Part shown: positions 22,950 to 33,692 of the stretch, one piece after another
How the letters are laid out: every line of letters starts with the position of its first letter
How positions within the stretch are numbered: position 1 is the stretch's first letter
Source of the DNA: Arbacia lixula
Taxonomy: Eukaryota > Echinodermata > Echinoidea > Arbacioida > Arbaciidae
Assembly: GCA_963669155.1 (NCBI GenBank)
Contig: OZ022596.1
Coordinates: 18,912,902 to 18,976,901 of the forward strand
Reading direction: 5' to 3'
DNA length: 64,000 nucleotides
Notes under the pieces: model-generated
Seen by the model: the letters and a program-made list of their open reading frames with translations, nothing else
Databases searched by the model: none
Told to the model about the DNA's origin: nothing
Program-made: the position numbers and the translations under genes

Positions 22950-23975
22950 AACAGCCGACGGGTGACCTAGTTTTGGCACTGCCAGATCGCTGCTTCATTA
23001 CCCTAGCTTTGATGGGGGAGGGGGAGGGAGGGGGGCAGTGGGGAGGGGTGGGGAGGATAAGGGGCAGGGGAGGTTGCAAGGACTAGGGTTGGGAGGGAAG
23101 GGGGAAGGGATTTGTACCTGGTCTCGTCGTTTAGGTAGATGTTGCAATGTTGTTGTGTATGGGTATTTGAGGATGGATATGGGGGGGGGGGATATCAATG
23201 TCATAATGTGCTCTCATTTCATTACATTTGTTATGGGATGAGGAGGGAGGAGGGGGAGGGGTGGGAGGATTGGGGGCATGGAAGTCGGGAGGAAGGGGGA
23301 GGGATTTGCGCCTGGTTCTGGTGGTTAGGTAGATGTTGCAATATTGTTGTGTAGGTGGGTATTTGAGGAGCTGGGGCAATGTCATAATACACTCTCAATT
23401 TTTCCCTTTCCTAGGGAGGATGGGAGGATGAGGGGGGGGGGGGTAGGGAGGGAAATGTTTTTTTTTTTTTTTTTTGGGGGGGGGGGGTGTCTGATGGGTA
23501 AGTAGAAATGTCTCTGTGTTAGCGATGAGTGTGTGAGGGAAAATTGGGGAACGGAATGCCACAACAGTTCATTACCCTAGATGTTTGATGGGGGGGGGGG
23601 GGGGGGGGGTGTGATGAAGAGGGAAGAGAAGTCGGGGAAGGGGGGGGGGGAAGGGAGGGTGAAGGTTGTGCCTTGCGGTTAAGTGCATGTAGCAATGTTG
23701 TACTATAAGTAGGCTATATCAGGAAAGGGAAATGGGTAAATGTCACAATTCACCATCATTACCCTGGTTTTGATGAGGGTGGAGAATTGGTGGTTGGCCA
23801 TTTGGGATGATGGAGGAAGGAATGGATGCGGTGGGCCAGGGGTCGGGGTGGGAGCAAAGTTTGTGCCTCATGGCTGGGACATTTAGCAATGTTGCTGAAC
23901 CTGTTAGGGTAAATGTCATAATGCTCCCTCATTAACCTAGTTTTGCGGGGGGGGGGGGGGGGGGGGGGGGATGGT
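22950..23975. repeat. ~200-bp G-rich degenerate tandem array
   Basis: GATGTTGCAATGTTGTTGTG, or a decayed form, recurs near 23133, 23331, 23680 and 23880. It alternates with a CATTACCCTAG-type segment and long G-rich spacers. Poly-G runs lie near 23178, 23430, 23590, 23640 and 23946, and a poly-T/poly-G pair near 23458-23487. Opposing short open frames are by-products. G-quadruplex potential on the plus strand is high. Confidence 0.85.
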
Positions 23976-25194
23976 AGAAAAAGGATGTAGGGGCGGAAGA
24001 GGGGTCTAGTGAGGGGAGGGGGGGTGGTGGGGAGAAGGGTCGAGGTACGAGATGGAAATGCACATGTATGTCGAGCAATCTCTATATCAGTAGGGGTTGT
24101 AAGAGAAGGGCGGGTGACAATTATCTATCACACAATACAAGCTAGGATGGATGAAGCGGAGCTTGGTACAAGACTAAGTGACATGTACATGTACCAACTT
24201 TTTTTTACATACTAGTCTTTCCACAAAAGTATTCCAATTATTTTATGAAATATGGTCGAGATGTTCAGACATCCTCGTATCATTCTTGCATACATGTATG
24301 TACTATTCACTCTCACACGCTCAACAGGTTGCAGGATATGTGATGATGATGTTGCGCTGCATAGAGACATAATCCAGTCAGAAATCTTAAATTAATTTCC
24401 ATAATAGATGTAAATATATGCGTGAACTTTTTAAACAACAGGGAGATTTTTTGGCTAGATTTGAGTGAAAGGGCTTTTTGGGGTAATTTTAATTTACAAA
24501 GGAAATTTTAGGCATGCACCATCCTGGAAATGAATGAAAAATTAATTTTATGCACACTGTTGATTCCTAGTTTCATGACTTTTGCGAAAAGGACACCCTG
24601 TCTTTCAAGGTAAGAGGGTAGGAGTAGTAATAATAAAAGACCTGTTACTAACCGGTCGTAATCACGGCAGGGCAGATACTTGTGTGTGTGTGTGCATGAC
24701 TTGTGAAAAAAGAGCAACATGTTGCCCACAAAGCGGTAAAAAGTGAAGTCTTCTAAACATGGCAGTCGCTAATTACCACCGTGGGCTAGGGGCTGTAATT
24801 CCTCCCCATTTTGTCACAATTTCACAACTTTTCTCCCAACTAGCACTCCGTCATACTCCTTCACACTTTGCAACAAAGTTCCGCCCTTTTCTCAACACCT
24901 TTTGTCAAATTGTCACATTTTCCCGTCGATAATATTTTCGAGGGATTGAAGGTATACAGCCAAAGGGGGCAAGCTTGGCAGAAAATATTTGTGGTTCTTT
25001 TCCCCGGTGCTTTTCTACCTGTGTTCTTGGCTTTGATGGGTGCTGTTATTTCCCTGGCTGGCTATGGGAAAGCTGGATCATTTGTTATAAATTCCTATTA
25101 CTTATGCTAGGTTTTACCCGGATATCATGGATTCTACCATATGAAGTGGCAGGCAGGGGGTGGAGAAAGGGGCGAAGAAGGGGGGGGGCAGAAA
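23976..25194. other. Unique non-coding DNA
   Basis: No gene was recognised. 24740-25080 is non-repetitive and mixed in composition. GTAAGAGGG after TTTCAAG at 24606 is a possible donor-like string without an acceptor tract. Confidence 0.35.
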
Positions 25195-25290
25195 GGGGAG
25201 CAGTTAAAGGGGACGTAGAAAGGGGGTGGGGCAGTTAAGGGAGCAGTGAAGGGAGCAGTTAAGGGAGCAATTAAGGGAGCAGGGGGAGGG
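25195..25290. repeat. 12-bp minisatellite (GGGAGCAGTTAA)
   Basis: From about 25232 the unit GGGAGCAGTTAA and single-base variants repeat head to tail. The flanks are G-rich with related GCAGTTAA strings from 25199. Confidence 0.85.
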
Positions 25291-25350
25291 GGGGGGCTTT
25301 GGTCAGGGTGTCCAAGTCTCACCCCTCTTGTACCCTCAACATTGATTTGT

Positions 25351-25450
25351 CTTCCAGGCTCGTATGCATATTCTGAACCAAACCATTCCACAAAGGGGTC
25401 TGGCTGGAGTAGACTACTTTGTTCTCAATTTTCTTCTCCGGCTCCTTAAC
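25351..25450 (+). mobile_element. Family D fragment (left half)
   Basis: It contains CTTCCAGGCTCG, TCTGAACCAAACCATTC, GGGTCTGGCTGGAGTAGACT and TTCTCAATTTTCTTCTCCGG, which is the first half of D. The right half is absent. Confidence 0.75.
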
Positions 25451-25519
25451 ACTCCTTTCAACAAAGAATTTTGTTTAAAATTTGTTTGAAAAGAATACCA
25501 CAAAATACCTATGATGGGT

Positions 25520-25800
25520 ATAGAAGTATGAAGAAGAAGAAGAAGAGAGAAGGAGGAACATCCGCATCAAAAGAAGGAGAAGACCAAGAACAATAGGAGG
25601 AGTTGAAGAAGAAGATAAGACAACAGATGATAAGAATGCAGCAAGGGTATTCGTATTTATTTCCACATTTTCAAATAAACAAACGATAGACATAATGAGG
25701 ACAAATGGAAAAGATGGAAAAGAAGGAGCAAGACGAGGAGAAGAAGATCAAAGAGAAGAAAGACTGAAAGAGAGAGAAGAGGACGAAAAGATGAAGGAAG
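25520..25800. repeat. Purine-rich AGA tract
   Basis: AAGAAGAAGAAG at 25531 and several GAGAAGAAGA/GAAAGAGAG stretches occur up to 25795. The minus-strand open frames are Leu/Phe/Ser repeats and not genes. Confidence 0.75.
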
Positions 25801-25920
25801 ATCACTGTCAAGTTTATCCATGATATGGGAAAACAGAACACACCAGCCTTGGCCTCCTGTATGCACATTGATACACAGTAATTCATCATGCACAAAATCC
25901 TCGCACTACAAAAGAGAATC

Positions 25921-26137
25921 TAGCCTGTTTCCAGGCTTTTGAATAGTGCTAATTCAAACTTATAAATGAGAGTCTGGTACTCACGAGACTAGTCGCTCTT
26001 TCATTCTCCTCTTTTCTCCCTCCATGGTTGGGCGAGCCGGAGAAGGACTTGAGAATGATTAGTCTACTGCAGCCAGACCCGTTTATTGAATGGTTAAGTT
26101 TGGATAGAAAACGCCCAACAGCCTTGAAAACAGGCTA
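25921..26137 (-). mobile_element. Family D element, full length
   Basis: It runs from TAGCCTGTTTCCAGGCTTTT to CAACAGCCTTGAAAACAGGCTA. Landmarks in this orientation are GAGAGTCTGGTACTC, GAGACTAGTCGCTC, CATTCTCCTCTTTTCTCCCT, GAGAATGATTAGTCTACTGC and AGCCAGACCCGTTTATTGAA. It is about 217 bp, non-coding and the cleanest reverse-orientation copy. Confidence 0.92.
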
Positions 26138-26499
26138 AGGGGAGCTTAAATCAATAGAAACACTAAATAGAACTTGAGCTCTACAAACTAAGAGAGTTTT
26201 GACAGATTCTGCCAAATGATTCATTTGACGTCCGCACAATGGTACACAGGTTTGAACATGTTTTTAAGAGTGGAACTAAAGAAAGCAGCCATTTTTGTCA
26301 CCAATATTGTGATTGATGATGTTTCTTTATTCCGTTCTAAGTTCAGGGTCTGCTTGCATATAAGAGAGGTGATACGAATTCAGAGTGTGGCATTGCATCA
26401 AACTGTGCACTAACTAACCTTGAGGAATCAACTGAAAGTATTTGCCATGTAGTCTAGGCTCAAGGCTTTGGAGTGTGGATGCTTCCCAACTCATGCAAT

Positions 26500-26622
26500 T
26501 AAATCACCTCTCTGTCTGGATACACAGACTAGGTACTTCCCTATTGCCCTCATCCCTGTTGTTGGTGGAGAGCGAGAAAGCAATGAATGCTAGTCTGTGT
26601 ATCCAGACGTAGTTGTGATTGC
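26500..26622. mobile_element. Small foldback element
   Basis: GTCTGGATACACAGACTAG (26514-26532) is repeated inverted as CTAGTCTGTGTATCCAGAC (26590-26608). The match weakens outward into AATCACCTC and GTTGTGATT. The loop is about 57 bp. Only one copy was seen. Confidence 0.75.
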
Positions 26623-28160
26623 TAAGTAGAAGGAAAATATATCCCTCAGCCTGAAATGTAGGCCAGATCCCATCATGTTTTATGTAGTTAGGTGATAACT
26701 AGAAGAGGTGTCTACTGGTATTGTGTATTTACAGTCACTTTTTTTTTGTCCAGGAACAGTGAATGATAAATTACTAGCAAGGATTACTTGGGACAGAGTG
26801 TGTGGGGGGGGGGGGGGGGGGGAGTTGGGGGACAGAAGCTGAGCTTGGTTTTGTAACTGGGTTTTGTGATCCGCTAATAGATCACAGATCATGTCATCGA
26901 TCAAGGTTTCAAACTGGGCGTGACATATCATACATTCTAGTCTGCCCAGTGCATGGAAACAACCGAGTCTGATAACAACTATGTCTGGTAATAAAGACTA
27001 CATCTGTTCTTCTCTTGCTCTCCCCCATATACCTGTAGAGCGTACAGAGAAGATGGATGTAGTCTTTGCTGCTAAATTCCACAGTTATTTTATTAGTATA
27101 TTATATTCTTTTCTACTCTTTAAGCTTTGTGTTATGAAATGAACAATAGAACTGCATTTAACCTTAAGACAAAAATGACTGACTAGTGTTCTATGGTATA
27201 TAAATATACATGTAGGCTGTAGTCGTTAAGAAACTGCTTGTTTCAAATGTAAAGAAGGATAGTTTTAACTTGTTCTGAGAAGAATCCTGAAACTTTTACT
27301 GTGAGATTTCATACAAGCTATCGTTTAGGTATACTGCCGATTCCTGCCGCGTTTCATGACTTTTCTAAAAGCAGCGCACTACCTGTACTTGTAGCTCTGC
27401 AAGAGTAAGCTAATGCAAGAGGAGTTATGGCAGGTTACCACAAACAAATCTACATTGTCATTCATATTAATATCTCTGTAGGAATAATCGTGGAGTACAT
27501 AACAAAGAGATAAGGCGTGTTTCATGAAAGTACAAGAACACATATGTTTTTACAGGCACATTAGCCAGCGGCAAGGTTAATTTGTCAGACGTAATTACAT
27601 GCTTGGCAGGACAAACTCTTTTCAGTCAGATGTAATTTTCATTCCGCAATATGATTTTTCTGACAAAAAGTCTGCCTAATACCCTAATATGACTGAGGTT
27701 GAGCAATATAATGAGGCTTATTTGTGAATTGTGATGTATTTGCCAGAACCATTTTTTGTCTCATGTGAAGTTTTCTCTTTGGGCGATTGTAGGCTCGAGT
27801 CCGCGTTCACACGAGCGTAATTCAGCACGTGTTCGACTGTAGAGAAGTAGTGGAGATGGAGATAACTATCTGGCAATGTGAAAAGGCCGCAGGTGCTAAA
27901 CATGTACATTTAAAGAGGGGTGTTTTGAATTTGTCCCCATGCAAGGGGGACAAATTTCAACAATTTGTAAGGAATTGTTTGTGGTATTTTGATAATAATC
28001 TTTGAGCTGGGTAAGGCAGTTGATAAACATCTCATTGAGAGACAAATGGTTTCTCGCCCCTTTACATGAAGCCTGGTTTGTGTGGGATCTATGGGATCGG
28101 GCTCGTTCACACGACTGGGGTTGCTCTCTGCTGCTCATCACTAGTAGTATGTTGCAATCA
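26623..28160. other. Unique non-coding DNA with a family-F relic
   Basis: 26934-27005 contains CAACTATGTCTGGTAAT and AGACTACATCT, a decayed F end. A poly-G run lies at 26802-26822. 27300-27900 is non-repetitive with CpG-containing stretches and no gene. Opposing open frames at 27896-28217 are unsupported. Confidence 0.4.
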
Positions 28161-28532
28161 TTAAAGGGCATATACTGTACTGGGAAGGCAAAAAAGCCTT
28201 CAAAATGTAATTGTTAGCAATCTTCTTGCCAATGGTCTTAAATTCATGTATTGTCTATTTTAGAAGCTTGCTGAAAGTTATATGCCCTCAAATGATACAC
28301 ATTTTGAGTAATTAATGATTAATGACTAAATCCTCAAAATGTTCGGGCCAAACATTTTGAGGATTTGTGATTTAATCACTCATTACTCAAAATGCAGATT
28401 ATTTGAGGGCAAATAACTTTCAGCAAGCTTCTAAAATAGACAATACATGAATTTAAGACCATTGGCAAGAAGATTGCTAACAATTACATTTTGAAGGCTT
28501 TTTTGCCTTCCCAGTACAGTATATGCCCCTTC
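28161..28532. mobile_element. Family A foldback, copy 1 (near-perfect ~370-bp palindrome)
   Basis: The left arm starts TTAAAGGGCATATACTGTAC and the right arm ends GTACAGTATATGCCCC. The arms match throughout, with few changes, to a centre near 28348 that reads ATGTTCGGGCC. There is essentially no unique loop. The copy at 61121 has the same structure. No protein is encoded. Confidence 0.95.
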
Positions 28533-28639
28533 AATGCTAACAAGCCCCCACGAATATCATAAGAGCCCCTGCAAAAAACATCACTTTTCCTTCTCATGGT
28601 GTCAGGCTTGATACATAGCTCATGCAATAGACCATTTTA

Positions 28640-28860
28640 AATGCATATGCAAATTTTATGGAGGTATTTCAAACGATGCGTTACTAATGGTAACACCAAA
28701 GCTTGTCCGAGGTTTATCCAAGTAGCAACCAGTAATAGACTCAGAGTGCATACTGTCAGTTGAAACTGAATCACTAGATACAGGTGAATTCCTGTTACTA
28801 TGCAGGTATGGATGAAGTTGTGAACACATTACGGAAACGACTGATTCAAGTTAGATGTTG
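28640..28860. repeat. Dispersed repeat pair, copy 1
   Basis: GTTACTAATGGTAACACC, AAAGCTTGTCCGAGGTTT, AGTAGCAAC, GTTGAAACTGAATCAC and TACAGGTGAATT occur in this order. The same order is found at 31796-32000. I do not recognise the family. Confidence 0.75.
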
Positions 28861-28949
28861 AGTTCATTTTTTCCCATGGATGCAGGAATTTCTTATCACT
28901 GTGGTGGCTAGGAGAAGAGCAAAAACTCCCTGTGTGTTAATGGACCATA

Positions 28950-28963
28950 GTAACCATGGTTAC
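28950..28963. promoter_or_regulatory. Perfect 14-bp palindrome, RFX-like
   Basis: GTAACCATGGTTAC is perfectly symmetric and fits the RFX X-box pattern of two inverted GTNRCC-type half sites. It lies outside the family-C elements, which carry similar strings. Confidence 0.35.
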
Positions 28964-29054
28964 CACGGTGCACTTTGCATGCTTAAAGTTTGCATGCATA
29001 ACGAAAATGGCCTATTCAATTAAAATTCATATTTTTTGCACCGGATGCAAGTAC

Positions 29055-29239
29055 CAGAGCTGCCAATTCTCCCTGATTTCGCAGGAGACTCCCCAAAATA
29101 GCCCAATATTACTGCATTTCATTTCATCACATCACACAATCTTCCTGATTATTGATAGATCATTGTCATTAGGTTGAATGCATTTGATAGACATCTCCCA
29201 AATCCTCCTGATTGTTGAATTTCAATGTTAGTAGCTCTG
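29055..29239. mobile_element. Family E MITE, copy 1, with 6-bp target duplication
   Basis: The ends CAGAGCTGCCAA and TTAGTAGCTCTG are inverted. AAGTAC precedes the left end (29049-29054) and follows the right end (29240-29245). Inside are CTCCCTGATTTCGCAGGAGA, CAATCTTCCTGATTATTGAT and GAATGCATTTGATAGACAT. The second copy at 48809 is nested in D. Confidence 0.88.
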
Positions 29240-29245
29240 AAGTAC

Positions 29246-29980
29246 ATGTGTGTCTTTCCTGTGCGGATACTGCTAGTTTGTGAATGGAGCGGTAGGTAGA
29301 AGTCAGCGCCGGCTGTGAAGGAGAATCCATCTGATTGATGGTGGCGTGCTTGTGATGGATGGTTGTAGGATTAACACCACATTGTGCGGGACATGAATGT
29401 CTGGCTGTTTTCTCTGTCAGGTAGACATGTAATCACTCAAAACTCAGCTTCAGCATTTACGCCATGTTCTCTCACAGCCTCATGTGCATTGGTTGCACCA
29501 CAACTTGCACGTACCAGTGTACAAATTACACAGGGTCTCGCAGAGATTTAGCTGTCGAAATGTCAAAAAAACCCTCTTGAATAAAAGAGACCCCCAAAAT
29601 AAAAAAATAAGTTTTCCTCTACAAGGTTTAATGCATTAGATATTTCATGATGTTGGGTTTCAACTGTAGCCCGAAGTTTACTCGCAGCTTTTTGTGCAAT
29701 GGTCGCAGAGTACAAACTTTACGGGGTCTTTAGAGACGATTAAACCCTCATGGTCTCAAAAAGAATCCACTTGAATACCACCCCCCCCCCCCCCCCCCCC
29801 GTGTGATATTTGACGTGCCATCATCCACACAATCGACAAAGCTTACAAATTGTTAAACTTGACCAGAAAAAAAAAAGGATGCCGCTTGCCAGAGCATTCT
29901 CCAAAAGACTCGACTACATCAGCGACATACCACAGTAACACTTCAGCCCTATCCAATCCCGGCCTCTGACCGCCCCACCA
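29246..29980. other. Unique non-coding DNA
   Basis: No gene was recognised. Two related passages, near 29510-29590 and 29690-29770, share CTTTACGGGGTCT or ACACAGGGTCTCG, AGAGA and AGA.CC strings and may be an old duplication. A poly-C run spans 29779-29801. Confidence 0.4.
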
Positions 29981-30049
29981 GTCAAACTTTTGTTCCTTGA
30001 AAGCCAATCCGGCCAGAAAAGTGGGCGATAACAGACAATAGCCGACACA

Positions 30050-30470
30050 CCCGCGGGAGAGAGAGGTCGGTTAGTGGGCCAGCAGGAATGCACTCTCTCT
30101 GCACCACAGACAGAGGGGCGATTAGGCTACCCCCCCTCCCCTCACCGCCTCCCCCCACCGCCTCCCCCCCCCACCCCTCCACGTCCCCTTCCCTAGTAAG
30201 GGAAGTGGGTGCAGCAAGAGTTGGTTGGTCTAGAAATTAATAGACAATGAAACAGGGGGATGGGCAGGGTGATACCACTTTCTCTGCACTGCAGACTGCA
30301 GAGAGAGGGGTGGTTAGGTTAACCCCCCCCCCCCCCCCCCCGTTTCCTGTTTGGTATGAGAAGGGGGTGCAAAAAGAGTCGGTTGGTCTAGAGGTTGATA
30401 GACAGTGAAGAGGAGGGTAAAGGGGGGGGGGGGGATGGGGTGATACCACTCAGACAGAGTCAACCTTCAA
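30050..30470. repeat. ~150-bp C/G-rich tandem array, two to three units
   Basis: Segments CTCTCTGCACCACAGAC and TCTCTGCACTGCAGACTG, then a poly-C spacer, AAGTGGGTGCAGCAAGAG or AAGGGGGTGCAAAAAGAG, then TTGGTTGGTCTAGA recur near 30095/30287 and 30207/30366. A third start at 30444 reads GATACCACT and is cut short. All open frames are low-complexity. Confidence 0.8.
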
Positions 30471-31044
30471 CCTCACCCCAAACCCCCTACCTTTGAGAAG
30501 AGCCACAACAAAAGTACAGTCCTCTTTTTCCTCGAAAGTGCCCTCCCCCCCCCCCCACACTTGCCCACTCCACTCCAAACACGCCCTCCCCTCTCCATCC
30601 CCTCCCCTCCCCCTCCTCTTCCTTCCCCTTCCTCCCCCCCCCCCTCCCCCATCAGCAACACACTGCTGTTTGGTGTGTATGACAGGGGTAGGATGGAGTG
30701 GGGGTGGGGGTTCTTTGTTTAAGAGTAAACTTCCAATGCGTTCATGGTGGTCCAGCCTACTTGTACTATTTGTTTTAATCTTTTGAAAACACTTAACTGT
30801 TGTTTGTCTCTCGCACACGCAAATTGAATTCCCCATTTCTGTGCCAGAAGAAGTATCAATGAAACCCAAACTTAAGGCTTAGAACTCCATGCGGATGCTG
30901 GAAGCCGTCTATGCACATGGGGGTTAGTTAGCCTTCATTCAGGCTTTGGAATCTCTTTATTTCCGACACTTTGCGACAGGTACACCAAAGTCTGAATACT
31001 GTAGGCTAATTGTCCCTCCTCATCTTCCCTAAAGTAAGAAGGGA
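30471..31044. other. C-rich tract, then unique DNA
   Basis: 30540-30650 is almost pure C/T on the plus strand, giving Pro- or Gly/Arg-rich open frames. The remainder is unique without a recognisable gene. Confidence 0.5.
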
Positions 31045-31055
31045 GATGAGTTGGG

Positions 31056-31540
31056 ATTTAGCCTTTGATCCAGACTTAATTGTGATGCTTATTGCAGTGC
31101 TTAGCTTATTAGTCAAGTCATGCCAGTGTGACAATTTACTCCACAGGCTTGTGTCTAGGCTAGTATCAAGTTCAGCAGGTTGTTACAGTCTGTATGGATC
31201 CAATGCAAGGCAGAGGAAAAATGCACGGGGGCCAAGGGCAATTTTGCCCCCGAAATGCTTAAAAGAGCCCTCAAAATTCCCATAGATTCAATGTAAAATT
31301 GTATCCCAAATCGGCCAATATGCTCAAAAAGTAACCCCCTCCCCCTCAAAAAAAAAAATAAAATGATGCAAGGAAGATGAAACAGTGCTTAGCCTTTGGT
31401 CCAGATTTAGTAGTTACACTGATTGCAGTGATTAGCTTATGAGTCCGGTTGCGCCAGTGTGACAATGCACTCCAAGGCCTTGTGCTTAGGCTAGTCTCAA
31501 GTTCAGCAGGGTTTTTTTGTGTCTGTATGGATACAATGCG
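31056..31540. repeat. Diverged duplication, two ~155-bp units
   Basis: TTAGCCTTTGATCCAGA (31057) and TTAGCCTTTGGTCCAGA (31389) open the two units. Both continue through ATTGCAGTG, TAGCTTAT, GCCAGTGTGACAAT, TTAGGCTAGT or CTAGGCTAGT, CAAGTTCAGCAGG and TCTGTATGGATCCAATGC or variants. The ~180 bp between units is not repeated. Confidence 0.85.
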
Positions 31541-31654
31541 TATCACGTAACTCCCAGTGCGGCGATAGGGGATAGGGCGTCTAGAGTCATGTGCGACAAG
31601 AGGATTACTGTGTTACGTGGGTGGCTGTTTCAACGAGAAACAATGTTGTTGTGG

Positions 31655-31765
31655 AGATGCTTTTGCACAGTGGAGGTTTTTAGATTTTAAGGCGGGACCA
31701 TGTTCCATTTCGCTTTTGCATAGTGGAGGTTTGAGATTTAAAGGCAGGGCCATGTTGCATTGGCA
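31655..31765. repeat. Two-unit ~55-bp tandem duplication
   Basis: CTTTTGCACAGTGGAGGTTT and CTTTTGCATAGTGGAGGTTT, each followed by AGATTT, AAGGC.GG and CCATGTT, give two units in direct order. Confidence 0.85.
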
Positions 31766-31795
31766 TAGGTTTTTCAATAGAACATTTTTGTTATG

Positions 31796-32000
31796 TATGC
31801 AAATTTTATTCACATTGTTTAAATAATAAGTTACTAATGGTGACCCCAAAGCTTGTCCGAGGTTTGTCCGAGTAGCAACAACTAATAGATGCAGAGCACG
31901 TTCCATCGATTGAAACTGAATCACGAAATAGAGGTGAATGTAATAACGTGTCACTAGGCAATTAGGGGGAAAGTTGTGCATATATTACGAAAAAGGCTTA
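31796..32000. repeat. Dispersed repeat pair, copy 2
   Basis: It shares GTTACTAATGGTGACCCC, AAAGCTTGTCCGAGGTTT, AGTAGCAAC, GATTGAAACTGAATCACG and AGAGGTGAAT with 28640-28860. Confidence 0.75.
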
Positions 32001-32004
32001 TTTT

Positions 32005-32105
32005 TGTAAATTACCATCAATGGTAACTATCATGGCAATAGCCAATGAGGTTTCATGATTGCACCTGTTGCCATGGGGGTTACCATTGATGGTAAGTTAC
32101 AATAA
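32005..32105. mobile_element. Diverged or shortened family C MITE
   Basis: TTACCATCAATGGTAACTAT on the left and GGTTACCATTGATGGTAAGT on the right are inverted. The usual GCATAAAA ends are replaced by GTAAA and TTACAA. It is about 100 bp, shorter than the other C copies. Confidence 0.7.
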
Positions 32106-32324
32106 TTGAAAACCTTTGTGCAACATGGCGCTGGGAAGAAATGTGATTCGGAGGATTTGTAATGAAAACAAGTTGCAGAAAATTGAATCAGTTTGTAAAG
32201 ACCCCTTCATTGATATTATTTGAAATAGGACTTTGAGACACCTGGTTTCATATTTTCTTTGATAAGTTGGCCTGTTACCTGGACGTAATCCAGTTAGACA
32301 TGTGGTGTGTTGTGTCTCTTAAAT

Positions 32325-32926
32325 AGTACATTACCAGGCCTTGAAAACCCCATTGGCTTACTACACATCTTTGTACCGATGGAAACAAGCGAGTTAACAC
32401 TTGCATTACGGGGCCCTGAAAGCCCCATTGGCTTACTACACATCGTCATGCCGATGGTAATGATAGCCTAGGTACTAGGCTGTGAGGGGCATGAACACAA
32501 CCCAGTCTGTCAACAACTATGTCTGGTAACACAGACTACACCCTAATGACATCATAGCTCCTCTGGCTTCTTCCCCACACATGGGAACTAGGAGGATGGG
32601 ATTGGGGCATAGTCTGTATTACCAGACATAGTTGTTAACAGACTGGGTTGTGTCCATGCACCTCACAGCCTAGTACATAGGCTATGGCAATGAGAGAGTT
32701 AACCATTACATTACCAGGCCTAGAAAACCCTGTTGTCTTATTATGCATCTTTATGCCAATGGTAATGAGAGAGTTAACTCTTACATTTCCGGGCCTCGAA
32801 AACCCGATAGGCTCACTACACGTCTTCATGCCCATGGCAATGAGAGAGTTAATCATTACATTATCAGGCCTTGAAAACCCTGTTGTCTTATTACACATCT
32901 TCATTCCGATGGTAATGAGAGAGTTC
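32325..32926. repeat. 75-bp tandem array, five units, interrupted
   Basis: Units are anchored by TACCAGGCC-type strings at 32332, 32407, 32712, 32786 and 32862. Each unit has GAAAACCC, TTACTACACATC or a variant, and ATGGTAATGAGAGAGTTAA. The period of 75 is divisible by three, so both strands stay open across it; the 97- and 86-codon frames are artefacts of that. Family F sits between units two and three. A lone diverged unit is near 58440-58530. Confidence 0.92.
32464..32683. mobile_element. Family F foldback, copy 1, inserted in the 75-bp array
   Basis: It runs from TAGCCTAGGTACTAGGCTGT to TAGTACATAGGCT. The arms contain ACAACCCAGTCTGTCAACAA and its inverse, and CTATGTCTGGTAACACAGAC and its inverse. 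The array motif ATGGTAATGA precedes it and ATGGCAATGA follows, an apparent ~10-bp target duplication with one change. No coding capacity. Confidence 0.92.
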
Positions 32927-33231
32927 AATGCATTCTGCGAATGACTCAGATGTTAGTTACTGCACCAGAGACCAATTAATAGAGAGATGAGATTGGTGAG
33001 CAATAGGAGACTGCAACCCAATCTTTGCTTAATACCCCTCATCACTTACAGTGCTGACAGCCTGGAGATAATCCCAGAGATGTGACACCACTCCAGACTG
33101 GTAACCTGATCTATGTATTTGTGGATCATACCTGGTATCTATCTATAAGGCCTTGACTCCAGGGAAGATGATACTGCTGATAAAGTGACAGCAACCGAGA
33201 CATTAAAGATGTCATTAGCACTCTTTTGCTG

Positions 33232-33285
33232 AAACTCAATTCAATTCAAACTTTATTTAACTCATTACAATTAAAAAAAACAACA
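33232..33285 (-). repeat. Possible LINE 3' tail relic (reverse)
   Basis: Read on the minus strand, this ends in AATAAAGTTTGAATTGAATT, the kind of polyadenylation signal plus short-motif tail seen in CR1/L2-like retroelements of deuterostomes. Nothing of an open frame remains. Confidence 0.35.
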
Positions 33286-33326
33286 GTAAAGATGTCATTA
33301 ACTCTTTGCACTGGATATCTTTTTAC

Positions 33327-33692
33327 TTAAAGGGGTCATTTACCCTGAAATTATTTCGGTTTCAATTAAAGAAGGCTCATGAAAGAAACATATAATTGAA
33401 GGTTTGATGAAAATTCATCAAAGGATAAGAAACTTATTGGGATTCAAAGTTCAGTTTTTTTGACGTTACGTGCCAGGTGCTCTCCCATATGTTGTGTACA
33501 ATTTGTTTTGAAAATGTCCATTTTCTCAAAGGGATATTTGATATTCCACCTATGCATCTGATATATCATTCGACACATGTTTTTACGCACATATCACCAT
33601 GAAAGGAATGTATTCCTTCATCAAAGAACATAAAAAAGGCAATATGGAAAAGGTAGTACACAACATATGGGAGAGTGCATCTGACATACTCC
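33327..33692 (+). mobile_element. Family G element, internal inverted copy
   Basis: It starts TTAAAGGGGTCATTTACCCT and contains ATGAAAATTCATCAAAGGAT and CTCCCATATGTTGTGTAC. At 33653-33675 the inverse, GTACACAACATATGGGAG, appears, so the element folds back around about 150 bp. The right end is replaced by a D fragment. Confidence 0.75.

Noticed and set aside
32325-32926. CRISPR-like array
   Set aside because: Repeats are directly adjacent without unique spacers and the context is eukaryotic; it is a minisatellite.
32635-32944. Opposing frames of 97 and 86 codons with repeated peptide units
   Set aside because: The 75-bp period is divisible by three, so frames stay open on both strands without selection.
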